Below are positions 8,703 to 17,110 of a stretch of DNA of 64,000 nucleotides, piece by piece. Within the stretch, counting starts at the first letter, position 1; each line of letters opens with the position of its first letter. Below the pieces are notes generated by a model, which ran no database searches, was not told where the DNA came from, and saw nothing but the letters and a program-made list of their open reading frames with translations. A program made the position numbers and the translations under genes. The DNA comes from Xanthomarina sp035306605 (GTDB lineage Bacteria > Bacteroidota > Bacteroidia > Flavobacteriales > Flavobacteriaceae): assembly GCA_035306605.1 (NCBI GenBank), contig DATGNR010000042.1. The stretch is one strand, 5' to 3'.

Positions 8703-9230
8703 ATGAAAAAAACATTACTTCTTTTAGCTTTTATTACAATTTCAACCTTGAGTTATTCGCAAAACAGCATGTATGGTGTACGAGCAGGATTAAATATTTC
8801 TAATTTAGATTTTGAACCCAACCCAACTTTTGAAAATAAGCATAGGAATGGATTTGCTATTGGTTTCTTTGGTGAGTACGATTTGTGCAAAACCTTTGCT
8901 ATAGCTCCAGAAGTTCAGTTTTCAGCTGAAGGAGCGAAAGACAAAGATTTAAGATTAGATTATATCCAAATACCTGTTTTGGTTAAATATAGACTTAGTG
9001 AAAGGTTTTTAATTGGAGCTGGACCTATGGCAGGCGTAAAAGTTTGGGAACATGAAGATGGTAATAAAAACTTTGCGTTTTCAATGGTAGGAGGTTTGGA
9101 ATTATTTATAACAAGCGAAATTTTTATAGATGCAAGATATCATTACGGATTTACCAATGTTATTGATAATAATTCTACATTCGAGGCTAAAAATAGCAAC
9201 ATACAAATTGGCGTTGGAGTAAAAATTTAA
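8703..9230 (+). CDS. Small outer-membrane beta-barrel protein (porin-family/OmpW-like fold)
   Basis: A 175-residue protein with a signal peptide (MKKTLLLLAFITISTLSYSQ) followed by alternating amphipathic strands. It begins YGVRAGLNISNLDF and contains FAIGFFGEYDL, ALAPEVQ-like strands and a C-terminal IQIGVGVKI strand, as in the PF13568/OMP_b-brl families common in Bacteroidota. It probably sits in the outer membrane as an 8-stranded barrel. Its cargo or function is unknown. It ends before a strong bidirectional terminator. Confidence 0.85.
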   Translation: MKKTLLLLAFITISTLSYSQNSMYGVRAGLNISNLDFEPNPTFENKHRNGFAIGFFGEYDLCKTFAIAPEVQFSAEGAKDKDLRLDYIQIPVLVKYRLSERFLIGAGPMAGVKVWEHEDGNKNFAFSMVGGLELFITSEIFIDARYHYGFTNVIDNNSTFEAKNSNIQIGVGVKI

Positions 9231-9246
9231 GATAATGATATTCAAT

Positions 9247-9288
9247 AAAAAAAACTCCGATGATTTTTTAAAATCATCGGAGTTTTTT
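9247..9288. terminator. Bidirectional intrinsic terminator
   Basis: A 14-bp perfect stem (ACTCCGATGATTTT and its complement) with a 3-base loop is flanked by an A run on the left and T6 on the right. It separates the convergent beta-barrel and miaE genes. Confidence 0.92.
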
Positions 9289-9320
9289 ATTTAGTTGAAT
9301 TTTAAATATCCTATTTAATA

Positions 9321-9920
9321 CTACCCGTGAATGGTTTCAGATTTACTCAAATCTTTCATGATTTCTGCTTCAAATTTTAGAAGCTGTTGCCATTTTTCAT
9401 CTACTTCTTTTCTGTCTCCATATTGTCTTGCAAATCCTAAAAACATGGTGTAATGATTGGCTTCGCTTACCATGAGTTTTCTGTAAAATTCAGCAAGCTC
9501 TTTGTCTTCCAATTCTTCTGAAAGCAACCTAAACCGCTCGCAACTTCTAGCTTCAATTAAGGCTGCATAAAGTAATCTGTGTACAAGTTGAGTTGTTCTG
9601 CTTCCTCCTTTTGGAAAAAAAGTAATTAGTTTTAAAACATACTCGTCTTTTCTATCGCGACCTAAGGTCCAACCTTTTTCCAAAATCCGATCGTGAACCA
9701 TTTTAAAATGACTAATCTCTTCTTTTACTAAAGCAATCATTTCTTGAACTAGTTCTGTATATTCTGGAAAACTAACTATTAATGAAATAGCTGTACTTGC
9801 AGCTTTTTGTTCGCAATAAGCATGGTCGGTTAATATTTCTTCAATATTTTTTTCTACAATATTTACCCAACGAGGGTCTGTTGGTAATTTTAATCCTAAC
9901 ATGATTTTTTGTTTAGCCAT
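9321..9920 (-). CDS. miaE: tRNA-(ms2io6A37) hydroxylase MiaE
   Basis: A 199-residue protein of the ferritin-like diiron family. It hydroxylates the isopentenyl side chain of 2-methylthio-N6-isopentenyladenosine at tRNA position 37. Visible are the paired helical iron ligands EKKAA-type helix (AYCEQKAAS), EEISHFKMVHD, EARSCERFRLL and SEANHYTMFL, that is the repeated ExxH pattern. Length agrees with MiaE proteins. It is monocistronic: a terminator lies downstream and a 94-bp gap separates it from dnaX upstream on the same strand. Confidence 0.93.
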   Translation of the reverse strand: MAKQKIMLGLKLPTDPRWVNIVEKNIEEILTDHAYCEQKAASTAISLIVSFPEYTELVQEMIALVKEEISHFKMVHDRILEKGWTLGRDRKDEYVLKLITFFPKGGSRTTQLVHRLLYAALIEARSCERFRLLSEELEDKELAEFYRKLMVSEANHYTMFLGFARQYGDRKEVDEKWQQLLKFEAEIMKDLSKSETIHG

Positions 9921-10014
9921 TTTTATAAAATTAACTAGTTATCGTTTGGTCAAACATCAAATTAATTAATGTATAGCTCAATCGAAAATATTTTTATTTT
10001 ACTTTCTTTTTAGA

Positions 10015-11766
10015 TTAAATATCTAAATCAAAGGTTCTTCTTAATGTTTCTATAGCTGGATTTTTTTCCAATAATTTCTCGTACTTATCCCTATCAGTAA
10101 ACGCGTATTGCTTTTCCATTTCTTCATTTATTTCAATGGATAATTGCAAGTCGTAGTTATTTAAGGACTTTTTCAAAAATACCATCAATTCATACTGTTG
10201 ACGTTCAAGTTCTACTTTGTTGGTAGAATTCGGAAACTCAAGGCAGATAGTTGTTCCATCCAGTTTTGGCGTATCAATCGAAAGAATGGAAGCTAAATTA
10301 AATTGTCCTTTTTCTTCTAATTGTTTAATAAAAGCATTCCAAAACGTCATAAATTGTTCTTCAGTAAATGCATCAGTTGGTAGATTTTCTTCATCTACAA
10401 CTACTTCCATCTGTTTTATTTGATGTTCTTTCTTTGCTTGAATACTTTTTAACGACAAACCAGAAGTGGCTTTTTTGCCACTTTTTAAAGAAATCTTTGG
10501 AATTTCAGGTTTTGCTGTTTCAGAAACGGTGTTTTGAATTTTATTAGTACTCGTATTATTACTTCTAACCGGTTGACTATAAGTTTGAGGTTTGGTTTCT
10601 TGAAAAGAAGTTTGCTCAGGTTTCGATATAGATACAGGAATAGGTTTAATTCCTTTATTAATAAAGTAACTGGCCGGAATTATGAAGTTCTTACTATTTT
10701 TTTTTTCTCCATCAAAAGTGATAGAGGCAAGTTGCATAAGGCATAATTCAACGAGTAGTCGTTGATTTTTACTGGTTTTATACTTTAAATCGCAATCGTT
10801 TGCTAATTCTATTCCTTGAAGTAGGAATGGTTGAGAAGCCTTTTTAGACTGGATTAGATATTTTTCTTGGGTTTCTTCGCCTACTTCTAATAACTCTATA
10901 GTTTCAGAATTCTTACAAACCATTAAATCTCTAAAGTGAGAAGCTAAACCAGCAATGTAATGATGGCCATCGAACCCTTTGGCCAATATGCTATTAAACT
11001 GAACTAAAAGACTTGGTATATTATTTTCAAGAATAAAATCTGTACTAGTAAAGTAAGTTTCGTAATCAAGTACATTTAAATTTTCTGTTACAGCTTGTCT
11101 AGTTAAATTTTTTCCTGAGAAACTTACCACACGATCAAATATAGAAAGTGCATCACGCATAGCTCCATCAGCTTTTTGGGCTATAATGTGTAAGGCGTCA
11201 TCTTCAGCTTCTATCCCTTGTTCTTGGGCAATGTATTTTAAATATTCCTTTGCATCTTTTACTGTAATTCGTTTAAAATCGAAAATTTGACAACGAGATA
11301 AGATGGTTGGAATAATTTTATGTTTTTCAGTGGTTGCAAGTATAAATATGCAATGTTTAGGTGGTTCTTCTAGTGTCTTTAAAAAAGCATTAAAAGCAGC
11401 TTGAGACAACATGTGAACCTCGTCAATAATATAGACTTTGTATTTTCCCACTTGTGGAGGAATCCGAACTTGATCTGTTAACTCTCTAATTTGGTCAACG
11501 CCATTATTAGAAGCGGCATCTAATTCAAAAATATTAAATGCAAAGTCTTCGTCTTCCTTCTCCGTTCCATCGCTGTTAATCATTTTAGCTAGGATACGGG
11601 CACAAGTTGTTTTTCCAACCCCACGTGGGCCTGTAAACAGAAGAGCTTGTGCTAAATGATTGCTTTCAATAGCATTTAATAAAGTATTTGTAATAGCCTG
11701 CTGACCCACAACATCTTTAAATGTTTGAGGTCTGTATTTACGCGCAGAAACTACAAAGTGATCCAA
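10015..11766 (-). CDS. dnaX: DNA polymerase III subunit gamma/tau
   Basis: A 583-residue AAA+ clamp-loader ATPase. Motifs: Walker A GPRGVGKTTCARILA (near residue 45), Walker B IDEVHMLS, sensor 1 LATTEKHKI, arginine-finger SRC (ILSRCQIF). The C-terminal third (about 380-583) is a low-complexity linker plus a tau-like tail that would contact polymerase. The four-cysteine zinc module normally between Walker A and ELDAAS is missing; only an acidic stretch (NSDGTEKEDEDFAFN) is there. The start codon is TTG at 11766: the conserved N terminus DHFVVSARKYRPQTF begins immediately after it and no ATG is available. A stop follows soon upstream. Confidence 0.96.
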   Translation of the reverse strand: MDHFVVSARKYRPQTFKDVVGQQAITNTLLNAIESNHLAQALLFTGPRGVGKTTCARILAKMINSDGTEKEDEDFAFNIFELDAASNNGVDQIRELTDQVRIPPQVGKYKVYIIDEVHMLSQAAFNAFLKTLEEPPKHCIFILATTEKHKIIPTILSRCQIFDFKRITVKDAKEYLKYIAQEQGIEAEDDALHIIAQKADGAMRDALSIFDRVVSFSGKNLTRQAVTENLNVLDYETYFTSTDFILENNIPSLLVQFNSILAKGFDGHHYIAGLASHFRDLMVCKNSETIELLEVGEETQEKYLIQSKKASQPFLLQGIELANDCDLKYKTSKNQRLLVELCLMQLASITFDGEKKNSKNFIIPASYFINKGIKPIPVSISKPEQTSFQETKPQTYSQPVRSNNTSTNKIQNTVSETAKPEIPKISLKSGKKATSGLSLKSIQAKKEHQIKQMEVVVDEENLPTDAFTEEQFMTFWNAFIKQLEEKGQFNLASILSIDTPKLDGTTICLEFPNSTNKVELERQQYELMVFLKKSLNNYDLQLSIEINEEMEKQYAFTDRDKYEKLLEKNPAIETLRRTFDLDI

Positions 11767-12003
11767 TTTTACTGAATTTATTTTAGAAATTTTAAAATGC
11801 TAAACTTGAAAGTAACAAAGTTAAAAATAAGCTTTAAATTAAGTACTATTCCCGTCTATATTTAATAGGAGTTATTAACAAAGTTCCTAACGAGCTTAGT
11901 GTTTAAGAGTAATTAAAGGAGTTTTTTTCACTTCTCTGCATACAATTAAAACTCTAGGTAATTATACCTTTAATTCTAAATCTTTATTATGTACTTTTGC
12001 GCC
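11767..12003. other. Intergenic region upstream of rnpB
   Basis: A 237-bp AT-rich gap between the divergently arranged dnaX start and rnpB. Apart from the rnpB promoter at its right end I see nothing coding. Confidence 0.6.
11992..11999 (+). promoter_or_regulatory. rnpB promoter -7 box
   Basis: TACTTTTG matches TAnnTTTG and ends five bases before the inferred 5' end of the RNase P RNA (12004), the spacing expected for a Bacteroidota promoter. Confidence 0.65.
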
Positions 12004-12334
12004 AAGTAGATCGCCTTATCGCTGTCCTGATTTATTAGGATGGAGGAAAGTCCGAACACCATAGTGCAACATAGTGGTTAATGGCCACCAGTCGAGAGGC
12101 TAGGAAAAGTGCAACAGAAAGTATGTACAGGTAATGCTGTAGTGAAACCAGGTAAACTCTATGTGGTGCAATGTCATGTAAACCAATGCTTGAGGGCGGC
12201 ACGCTCGATGTTGGAGGGTAGGCAGCTAAAGTGTTTTTGGTAACAAAACACTCAGATAAATGATAAGGGCTTTTCTTTTTTATAATTTATTTTTTAAAAA
12301 GAAAATGTACAGAATTCGGCTTATAGATTTGCTT
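12004..12334 (+). ncRNA. rnpB: RNase P RNA, class A
   Basis: The catalytic RNA of RNase P, which trims tRNA 5' leaders. The universally conserved GGAGGAAAGTCCGAAC segment lies at 12041-12058, with the CACC and GAGGAAAAG-like blocks after it. The 3' conserved ACAGAATTCGGCTTATAG is at 12309-12326. The ends are fixed by the P1 helix: AAGTAGATC (12004-12012) pairs with GATTTGCTT (12326-12334) through nine pairs including wobbles. About 331 nt is normal for Bacteroidota class A RNA. Confidence 0.95.
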
Positions 12335-12342
12335 AAATATCA

Positions 12343-12382
12343 TAAACCCTTCAAGTTTTTGAGGGGTTTATTATTATAATTT
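12343..12382 (+). terminator. Terminator of rnpB
   Basis: A hairpin of about 12 bp (TAAACCCTTCAA pairing with TTGAGGGGTTTA, one U-G pair) begins 9 bases after the RNase P RNA and is followed by a T-rich tract. Confidence 0.75.
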
Positions 12383-12485
12383 ATTCTTTTTGAATAGTTT
12401 TCAAAAATGAAATTTTATCAATTTATATCAATCCTCCTTTTTTACTATTTTTAGTTTTGCTTAAGAAGCAGAAAGAAAGCCCTAT

Positions 12486-12847
12486 ATGTTTGACTGAAAT
12501 GGAAAAGCAATAGGAGGAAAAGAATTCTTTCGTAAATTAAGATCTAGTGTATATTTTAAAAGAGTTGTTGTAAATGATACAGCTGTAATTGCTAAGCTTT
12601 AGATTGAGAGAAATTAATAATAATGAAGGAATCCAACCTTTTTATATAACAGAAAAAGGGTTTCGTTATAAAACTGGAAAGTAGATTCTCTATGAGGATA
12701 AGTTAGACTTATTAAAAGATTTTTTTTTTTAATATAAACCTATACTTTGGAAGTGCGATTGTTTTAAAACCAAAAGGTAAATATTGTAAAGAATTAGGCG
12801 AATTCTCCACGTTTAATATTTCAGATAAAGCTTTGATAGATTGGTAG
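12486..12847 (+). pseudogene. Decayed gene of about 119 codons, no recognised family
   Basis: The three-frame reading can be joined into one plausible protein: MFD*NGKAIGGKEFF... (ATG 12486), then SFRLREINNNEGIQPF..., then INLYFGSAIVLKPKGK... ending at TAG 12845. Four lesions are needed: a TGA at codon 4 (probably TGG originally), a +1 shift near 12594, an in-frame TAG at 12682 and a T10 tract at 12721-12730 that reads through in frame if it had nine T. Codon composition is coding-like between lesions. The pseudogene ends two bases before the convergent rsmD stop. I do not recognise a homologue. It seems to be a small cytoplasmic protein that was lost recently. Confidence 0.65.
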
Positions 12848-12849
12848 TT

Positions 12850-13392
12850 TTACGATGGATTTTCAAAAAAACTAAATATATTTCCGCCATAACTTTTAGA
12901 ATAGCTAAAATTTTCTATTTCAGAAAGTACCGTGTGTTTGGAATGTTCTACAATTAAAATGCCATCTTCTTCCAATAAATTGTTTTTAAAAATTAGCTCT
13001 GGGATTTTAATAAAATTTTCAAGAGAAAAACCATAAGGAGGATCGGCAAAAATAATGTTCGATTTTTTTGTGGCTTTTTCTAAATAAGTAAACACATCAC
13101 TTTTTATGGCTTGTATGGGCATTTCGAAACTTTTAGCAGTTTCTGTTATAAATTTAACACAACCATAGTCTCCATCAACACTTGTAATGTATGTAGTTCC
13201 TCTTGATGCAAATTCATAACTAATGTTTCCTGTGCCAGCAAAAAGATCTAATACAGTAATTTCATCAAAATAATACTGGTTATTAAGAATGTTGAATAGG
13301 GCTTCCTTAGCCATATCTGTGGTTGGGCGTACAGGTAATTTTTTTGGAGCAGTAATTCGTCTGCCTTTAAATTGTCCAGAAACAATGCGCAT
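12850..13392 (-). CDS. rsmD: 16S rRNA (guanine966-N2)-methyltransferase RsmD
   Basis: A 180-residue class I SAM-dependent methyltransferase. It begins MRIVSGQFKGRRI, typical of RsmD. Motif I is LDLFAGTGNISYE (SAM binding) and the catalytic motif IV is FADPPYG, the DPPY type for exocyclic amine methylation. It modifies G966 of 16S rRNA during 30S assembly. The ATG shares its A with the stop codon of the DUF3822 gene upstream (TAATG overlap), so the two are translationally coupled. Confidence 0.95.
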   Translation of the reverse strand: MRIVSGQFKGRRITAPKKLPVRPTTDMAKEALFNILNNQYYFDEITVLDLFAGTGNISYEFASRGTTYITSVDGDYGCVKFITETAKSFEMPIQAIKSDVFTYLEKATKKSNIIFADPPYGFSLENFIKIPELIFKNNLLEEDGILIVEHSKHTVLSEIENFSYSKSYGGNIFSFFENPS

Positions 13393-14234
13393 TAAAAACT
13401 TTGTATTAGAACAAAATCGGAATAGTCGGATTTTGGTTCGTTAAGGTATTTATAAGTATCGATACGTTTTCCAAAACTTATATGTCTGATGTATTTATAT
13501 AAGATTTCATATAAATTGGATTCTTGTTCGATATCTCCCAAAAGTACGACATTTATTTTTTCAGGATTTAATTTTAACTGTTCTATAGTAAACAAGATAT
13601 AATAAATGAAATCTTCTTTACTAGAATAATCGAAGGTGTTATATAAATTAAGTTTTCCTTGATTTGAAACTACAATTTCAAAATGGTCTTTATTTACATG
13701 TACGTATAACTTAACATTTTCCGAATGTTTTTCAATTTGTAAAATCTTGTCTACCAAAATGGTCGAGAAATGGCTATAAGTAAAGCTGCCAAAGGTGTCA
13801 TAAATATAATTGTTTACATTTACGTAGGGTACATAAACACTAACACTATCATTAATATTCAGATGGTCGTAAGCTATAAAATCTGATTTAAGTATTTTTG
13901 AATTGAATTTTAAATAATCTGCTAAATAGTCCTCATTAAACAGAGCTTTAGGAACTATAGTAGCAAGTTCATTTATATAAATTACATGAACATTATTAAA
14001 ATCTTCCTGAAGTTCTTTTTCTGTACTAAAAAGTAGTTTTAAAAAATCTAAAGCTTCAAAGGGAGAAAGTTTTTTGTCCTTTTCGAAATGCTTTAAATAT
14101 GAAATAGTATTTGTATCCTGGTTTAGGATACAAAAAGAAAGTCCATTCAAGCTTATTTGAATGGACAAATCTAGATTATTTAATTTGTTATAAGTTTTAT
14201 TCGCTATCTCCATAAGTTTTTGGCCAATTTCCAT
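13392..14234 (-). CDS. DUF3822 family protein
   Basis: A 280-residue protein of a family restricted largely to Bacteroidota and commonly encoded next to rsmD, as here. No signal peptide or membrane segment is seen. The fold of such proteins resembles the actin/hexokinase-type ATPases by outline, but I see no clear nucleotide-binding motif, and the function is not known. Its start overlaps the end of the upstream membrane-protein gene by 38 bp; a second ATG at residue 8 (14213) would cut this to 17 bp. Its stop overlaps the rsmD start by one base, which suggests a three-gene operon. Confidence 0.85.
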   Translation of the reverse strand: MEIGQKLMEIANKTYNKLNNLDLSIQISLNGLSFCILNQDTNTISYLKHFEKDKKLSPFEALDFLKLLFSTEKELQEDFNNVHVIYINELATIVPKALFNEDYLADYLKFNSKILKSDFIAYDHLNINDSVSVYVPYVNVNNYIYDTFGSFTYSHFSTILVDKILQIEKHSENVKLYVHVNKDHFEIVVSNQGKLNLYNTFDYSSKEDFIYYILFTIEQLKLNPEKINVVLLGDIEQESNLYEILYKYIRHISFGKRIDTYKYLNEPKSDYSDFVLIQSF

Positions 14235-14931
14235 TGGTTTTAACCTCTGTCATAGATCCTACTTTTAAAGCATCTCCATTAACACCATCCACAGAAATTA
14301 CTTGATTTTCTTGAATGATAAGGTCTCTGTCTTGATCGTGTAAAATAACATTTTTCTTAACACTAGCTTCAAAAACCGGGATTTTTATTCCGTTTTGATC
14401 TAAAAATCCAGCTTCCATTTTAAATTGCTTATCTGTATTAGGAACATTCATCATGGTTTTATATCTATTAGAGTTCTTAAATAAAGAATCCTTAACAGAT
14501 TTAGTTCCTAAAGTATCAATAATTCTAATTTCTTTAGTCATTTCAACACCGCCATAACGTTTTGTTAATTCTTCATCAATTACGGTTGAGTCTCTACGTT
14601 GCGTAATTGTAAAATGAGCAGTATCTATAAATTTTACTAAATTTTCGTGATTAGGAGCAAATACACCAGTTACTTGTTGGTGTGCTAATTGAGCATCTCT
14701 AATGTCTATAAGTCTCTCAATAACTTGTGCGTAACGTTTGTTCTTCACTTTGTTAAATTGAATTGGCTCGTAAATTGACATAAAGGTTAGATATCCCAAA
14801 TAGAAAATCAGCGCCCAAAGAGCAATGGTCAATACTGGTTTAACTTTAGAAGGGACAAACTTGTCAATTAACCATACTAAACCAATAGTAAGTACTATTA
14901 CAGCAACAGCTATAAGAATTATTTTAAACAT
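14197..14931 (-). CDS. Conserved membrane-anchored protein of unknown function
   Basis: A 244-residue protein with two N-terminal transmembrane segments (about residues 3-24 and 33-53), then a soluble domain of about 190 residues. This contains NKRYAQVIERLIDIRDAQLAH, reminiscent of a pilin-like or coiled helix after a membrane anchor, and later short beta-rich parts. It has no enzyme motif. It is the first gene of an operon with DUF3822 and rsmD and overlaps the next gene. It occurs widely in Flavobacteriaceae in this position by general knowledge, but its function is not established. Confidence 0.75.
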   Translation of the reverse strand: MFKIILIAVAVIVLTIGLVWLIDKFVPSKVKPVLTIALWALIFYLGYLTFMSIYEPIQFNKVKNKRYAQVIERLIDIRDAQLAHQQVTGVFAPNHENLVKFIDTAHFTITQRRDSTVIDEELTKRYGGVEMTKEIRIIDTLGTKSVKDSLFKNSNRYKTMMNVPNTDKQFKMEAGFLDQNGIKIPVFEASVKKNVILHDQDRDLIIQENQVISVDGVNGDALKVGSMTEVKTNGNWPKTYGDSE

Positions 14932-15019
14932 AGTGTCAGTTATTAAATTTATTTAAGGTACATCGCAAATCTACAATTTTTTTTTAATCGTAAAAACCAA
15001 AGCAGGGAAAAATCATTCT

Positions 15020-15027
15020 TATCTTTG
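15020..15027 (+). promoter_or_regulatory. Candidate promoter -7 box for the RecD-like helicase
   Basis: TATCTTTG matches TAnnTTTG and lies 27 bp before the ATG at 15055. The space between this gene and the divergent membrane-protein gene is 123 bp. Confidence 0.5.
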
Positions 15028-15054
15028 ATGAAATTTAAAAAATCACACTAATAC

Positions 15055-16482
15055 ATGACATCTTCCGAATTTTATTCTCTTATAAGACAGCAATTTCCCT
15101 TTCATCCAACCACGAAGCAAGAAATTGTATTATTACAACTTTCGGAGTTTATTTTATCTAAAGACCCAAATGCCCTTTATTTACTAAAAGGTTATGCAGG
15201 AACAGGAAAAACCACTATTGTTGGTACTTTAGTATCCAACTTATGGAAAATTAAAAAAAGCGCAGTCTTAATGGCACCAACGGGTAGAGCGGCTAAGGTT
15301 ATCTCAAATTACTCAGGAAAAGAAGCTTTTACAATTCATAAAAAAATATATTTTCCTAAAAAGGAAAAAGGAGGAGGAGTGAAGTTCGTTATGCAACCCA
15401 ATAAGCACAAAAACACCATTTTTATAGTGGATGAGGCTTCCATGATTCCAGATACGCCTAGCGAATCAAAGTTTTCTGATAATGGTTCCTTGCTAGACGA
15501 TTTAATGCAATATGTATATTCTGGGTTTAATTGTAAACTATTATTAATTGGAGATACAGCCCAATTACCTCCGGTAAAGCTAGATATAAGTCCAGCATTA
15601 GATGCAAATACTTTAGAGCTTAATTATAACAAGCAAGTTACTAAAATGGAATTGGACGAAGTAGTAAGACAGGAGCAAGACTCAGGTATTTTAGTGAACG
15701 CTACAAATTTACGTGAAAGCTTAACAGATACCTTTTTCGATAGCTTTAAATTCAATTTAAACAACTATAATGATATTGTAAGACTTATTGACGGACACGA
15801 AATAATGGATGCTATAAACGATGCCTATAGTGAACTAGGTAACGAAGAAACAGCAATTATTGTAAGAAGTAACAAACGTGCCAATTTGTATAACGAACAA
15901 ATAAGAAGTAGAATATTGTTTAATGAAAACGAATTAACTACTGGTGATTTTTTAATGGTTGTTAAAAACAATTATTTCTGGATTAAGCCCACTACAGAAG
16001 CAGGCTTTATTGCTAATGGTGATATCATTGAGGTGTTGGAAATTTTTAACATTATAGATTTATACGGATTTCGATTTGCTGAAGTAAAAATCCGAATGGT
16101 TGATTATCCTAAAATGAGTCCTTTTGAAACGGTTCTACTTCTAGATACTATTTCGGCTGAAACACCTTCGCTTACCTATGAAGATTCCAATAGACTATAT
16201 CAAGAAGTAATGAAGGACTATGAAAATGAAACTAGTAATTATAAAAAGTTTTTAAGCGTCAAAAATAATAAGTATTTTAACGCATTGCAAGTTAAGTTTT
16301 CCTATGCAATTACCTGTCATAAATCGCAAGGTGGGCAATGGAACACTGTGTTTGTAGAACAACCATATTTGCCAGAAGGCATTACAAAAGATTATTTACG
16401 TTGGCTTTATACAGCGGTTACTCGTGCTAAGGAAAAACTATATTTAATAGGATTTACAGATGAGTTTTTTATTGAACAATAA
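15055..16482 (+). CDS. RecD/Pif1-like superfamily 1 DNA helicase
   Basis: A 475-residue ATP-dependent helicase. Motifs in order: Q-type start, Walker A LLKGYAGTGKTTIVG (near residue 45), motif Ia MAPTGRAAKVI, Walker B FIVDEASMI, motif III LLIGDTAQLPPV, motif V TCHKSQGGQWNTVFV and motif VI YTAVTRAKEKLYLIGF. It lacks the N-terminal helix-hairpin-helix region of RecD2 (about 720 residues), so it is the short stand-alone form usual in Bacteroidota. No RecB or RecC genes are nearby. It probably acts in repair or replication fork processing in the cytoplasm. Confidence 0.92.
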   Translation: MTSSEFYSLIRQQFPFHPTTKQEIVLLQLSEFILSKDPNALYLLKGYAGTGKTTIVGTLVSNLWKIKKSAVLMAPTGRAAKVISNYSGKEAFTIHKKIYFPKKEKGGGVKFVMQPNKHKNTIFIVDEASMIPDTPSESKFSDNGSLLDDLMQYVYSGFNCKLLLIGDTAQLPPVKLDISPALDANTLELNYNKQVTKMELDEVVRQEQDSGILVNATNLRESLTDTFFDSFKFNLNNYNDIVRLIDGHEIMDAINDAYSELGNEETAIIVRSNKRANLYNEQIRSRILFNENELTTGDFLMVVKNNYFWIKPTTEAGFIANGDIIEVLEIFNIIDLYGFRFAEVKIRMVDYPKMSPFETVLLLDTISAETPSLTYEDSNRLYQEVMKDYENETSNYKKFLSVKNNKYFNALQVKFSYAITCHKSQGGQWNTVFVEQPYLPEGITKDYLRWLYTAVTRAKEKLYLIGFTDEFFIEQ

Positions 16483-16500
16483 GTGAAATAATGAAATACT

Positions 16501-17058
16501 ATGACAGAATCTGTTTTAAGTATATTTTTAGGAATAGGATTAGCTGCTTCAGTGGGGTTTCGTGTATTTGTACCCTTATTTGTTTTAAGCTTAGCAGCAT
16601 ATTTTCAGTTGTGGGAACTTAATGAATCCTGGTTATGGATTGGTAGTTTGCCTGCAGTTTTAGTTTTAGGAGTTGCAACCGTAGTTGAAATCTTCGCTTA
16701 TTATATTCCTTTTATAGATAATTTACTAGATACTATTGCAGTACCACTTGCGGCTATTGCCGGAACAGCTATCATGGTTTCTACAGCAATAGATTTAAGC
16801 CCAGTGTTTACATGGACTTTAGCGGTTATTGCTGGAGGAGGAACAGCTGCAGCAATTGCAGGAACTAGCTCTGCCACTAGATTAGCTTCAACATCAACTA
16901 CTGCAGGATTAGGAAATCCTGTTGTTTCAACCTTAGAGACAGGTACTTCTGTGTTTTTATCAGTTGTATCCGTTTTTATGCCTGTTATAGCTATAATTTT
17001 AGTTTGTTTTATCTGTTTTATGATTTTTAAGCTTTATAAAAAGTTTCAATCGAGTTAG
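16501..17058 (+). CDS. DUF4126 domain membrane protein
   Basis: A 185-residue integral membrane protein with four or five predicted helices (about 5-35, 44-68, 78-97, 101-118, 158-180). It has the Gly/Ala/Thr-rich stretch AVIAGGGTAAAIAGTSSATR that is typical of DUF4126. The function is unknown. It begins 18 bp after the helicase stop and is probably co-transcribed with it. C-terminal basic residues (KLYKKFQSS) suggest a cytoplasmic C terminus. Confidence 0.85.
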   Translation: MTESVLSIFLGIGLAASVGFRVFVPLFVLSLAAYFQLWELNESWLWIGSLPAVLVLGVATVVEIFAYYIPFIDNLLDTIAVPLAAIAGTAIMVSTAIDLSPVFTWTLAVIAGGGTAAAIAGTSSATRLASTSTTAGLGNPVVSTLETGTSVFLSVVSVFMPVIAIILVCFICFMIFKLYKKFQSS

Positions 17059-17082
17059 AGCTTAAATATATTTTAAAAACCC

Positions 17083-17090
17083 TATTTTTG
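17083..17090 (+). promoter_or_regulatory. Candidate promoter -7 box for the kdsB operon
   Basis: TATTTTTG matches TAnnTTTG and lies 20 bp before the kdsB ATG, giving a very short leader. Confidence 0.5.
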
Positions 17091-17110
17091 AAGATACATA
17101 TTAAATTTAT

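Noticed and set aside
12371..12485. Possible small RNA after rnpB
   Set aside because: Only AT-rich sequence without a conserved structure or promoter box; left unannotated.
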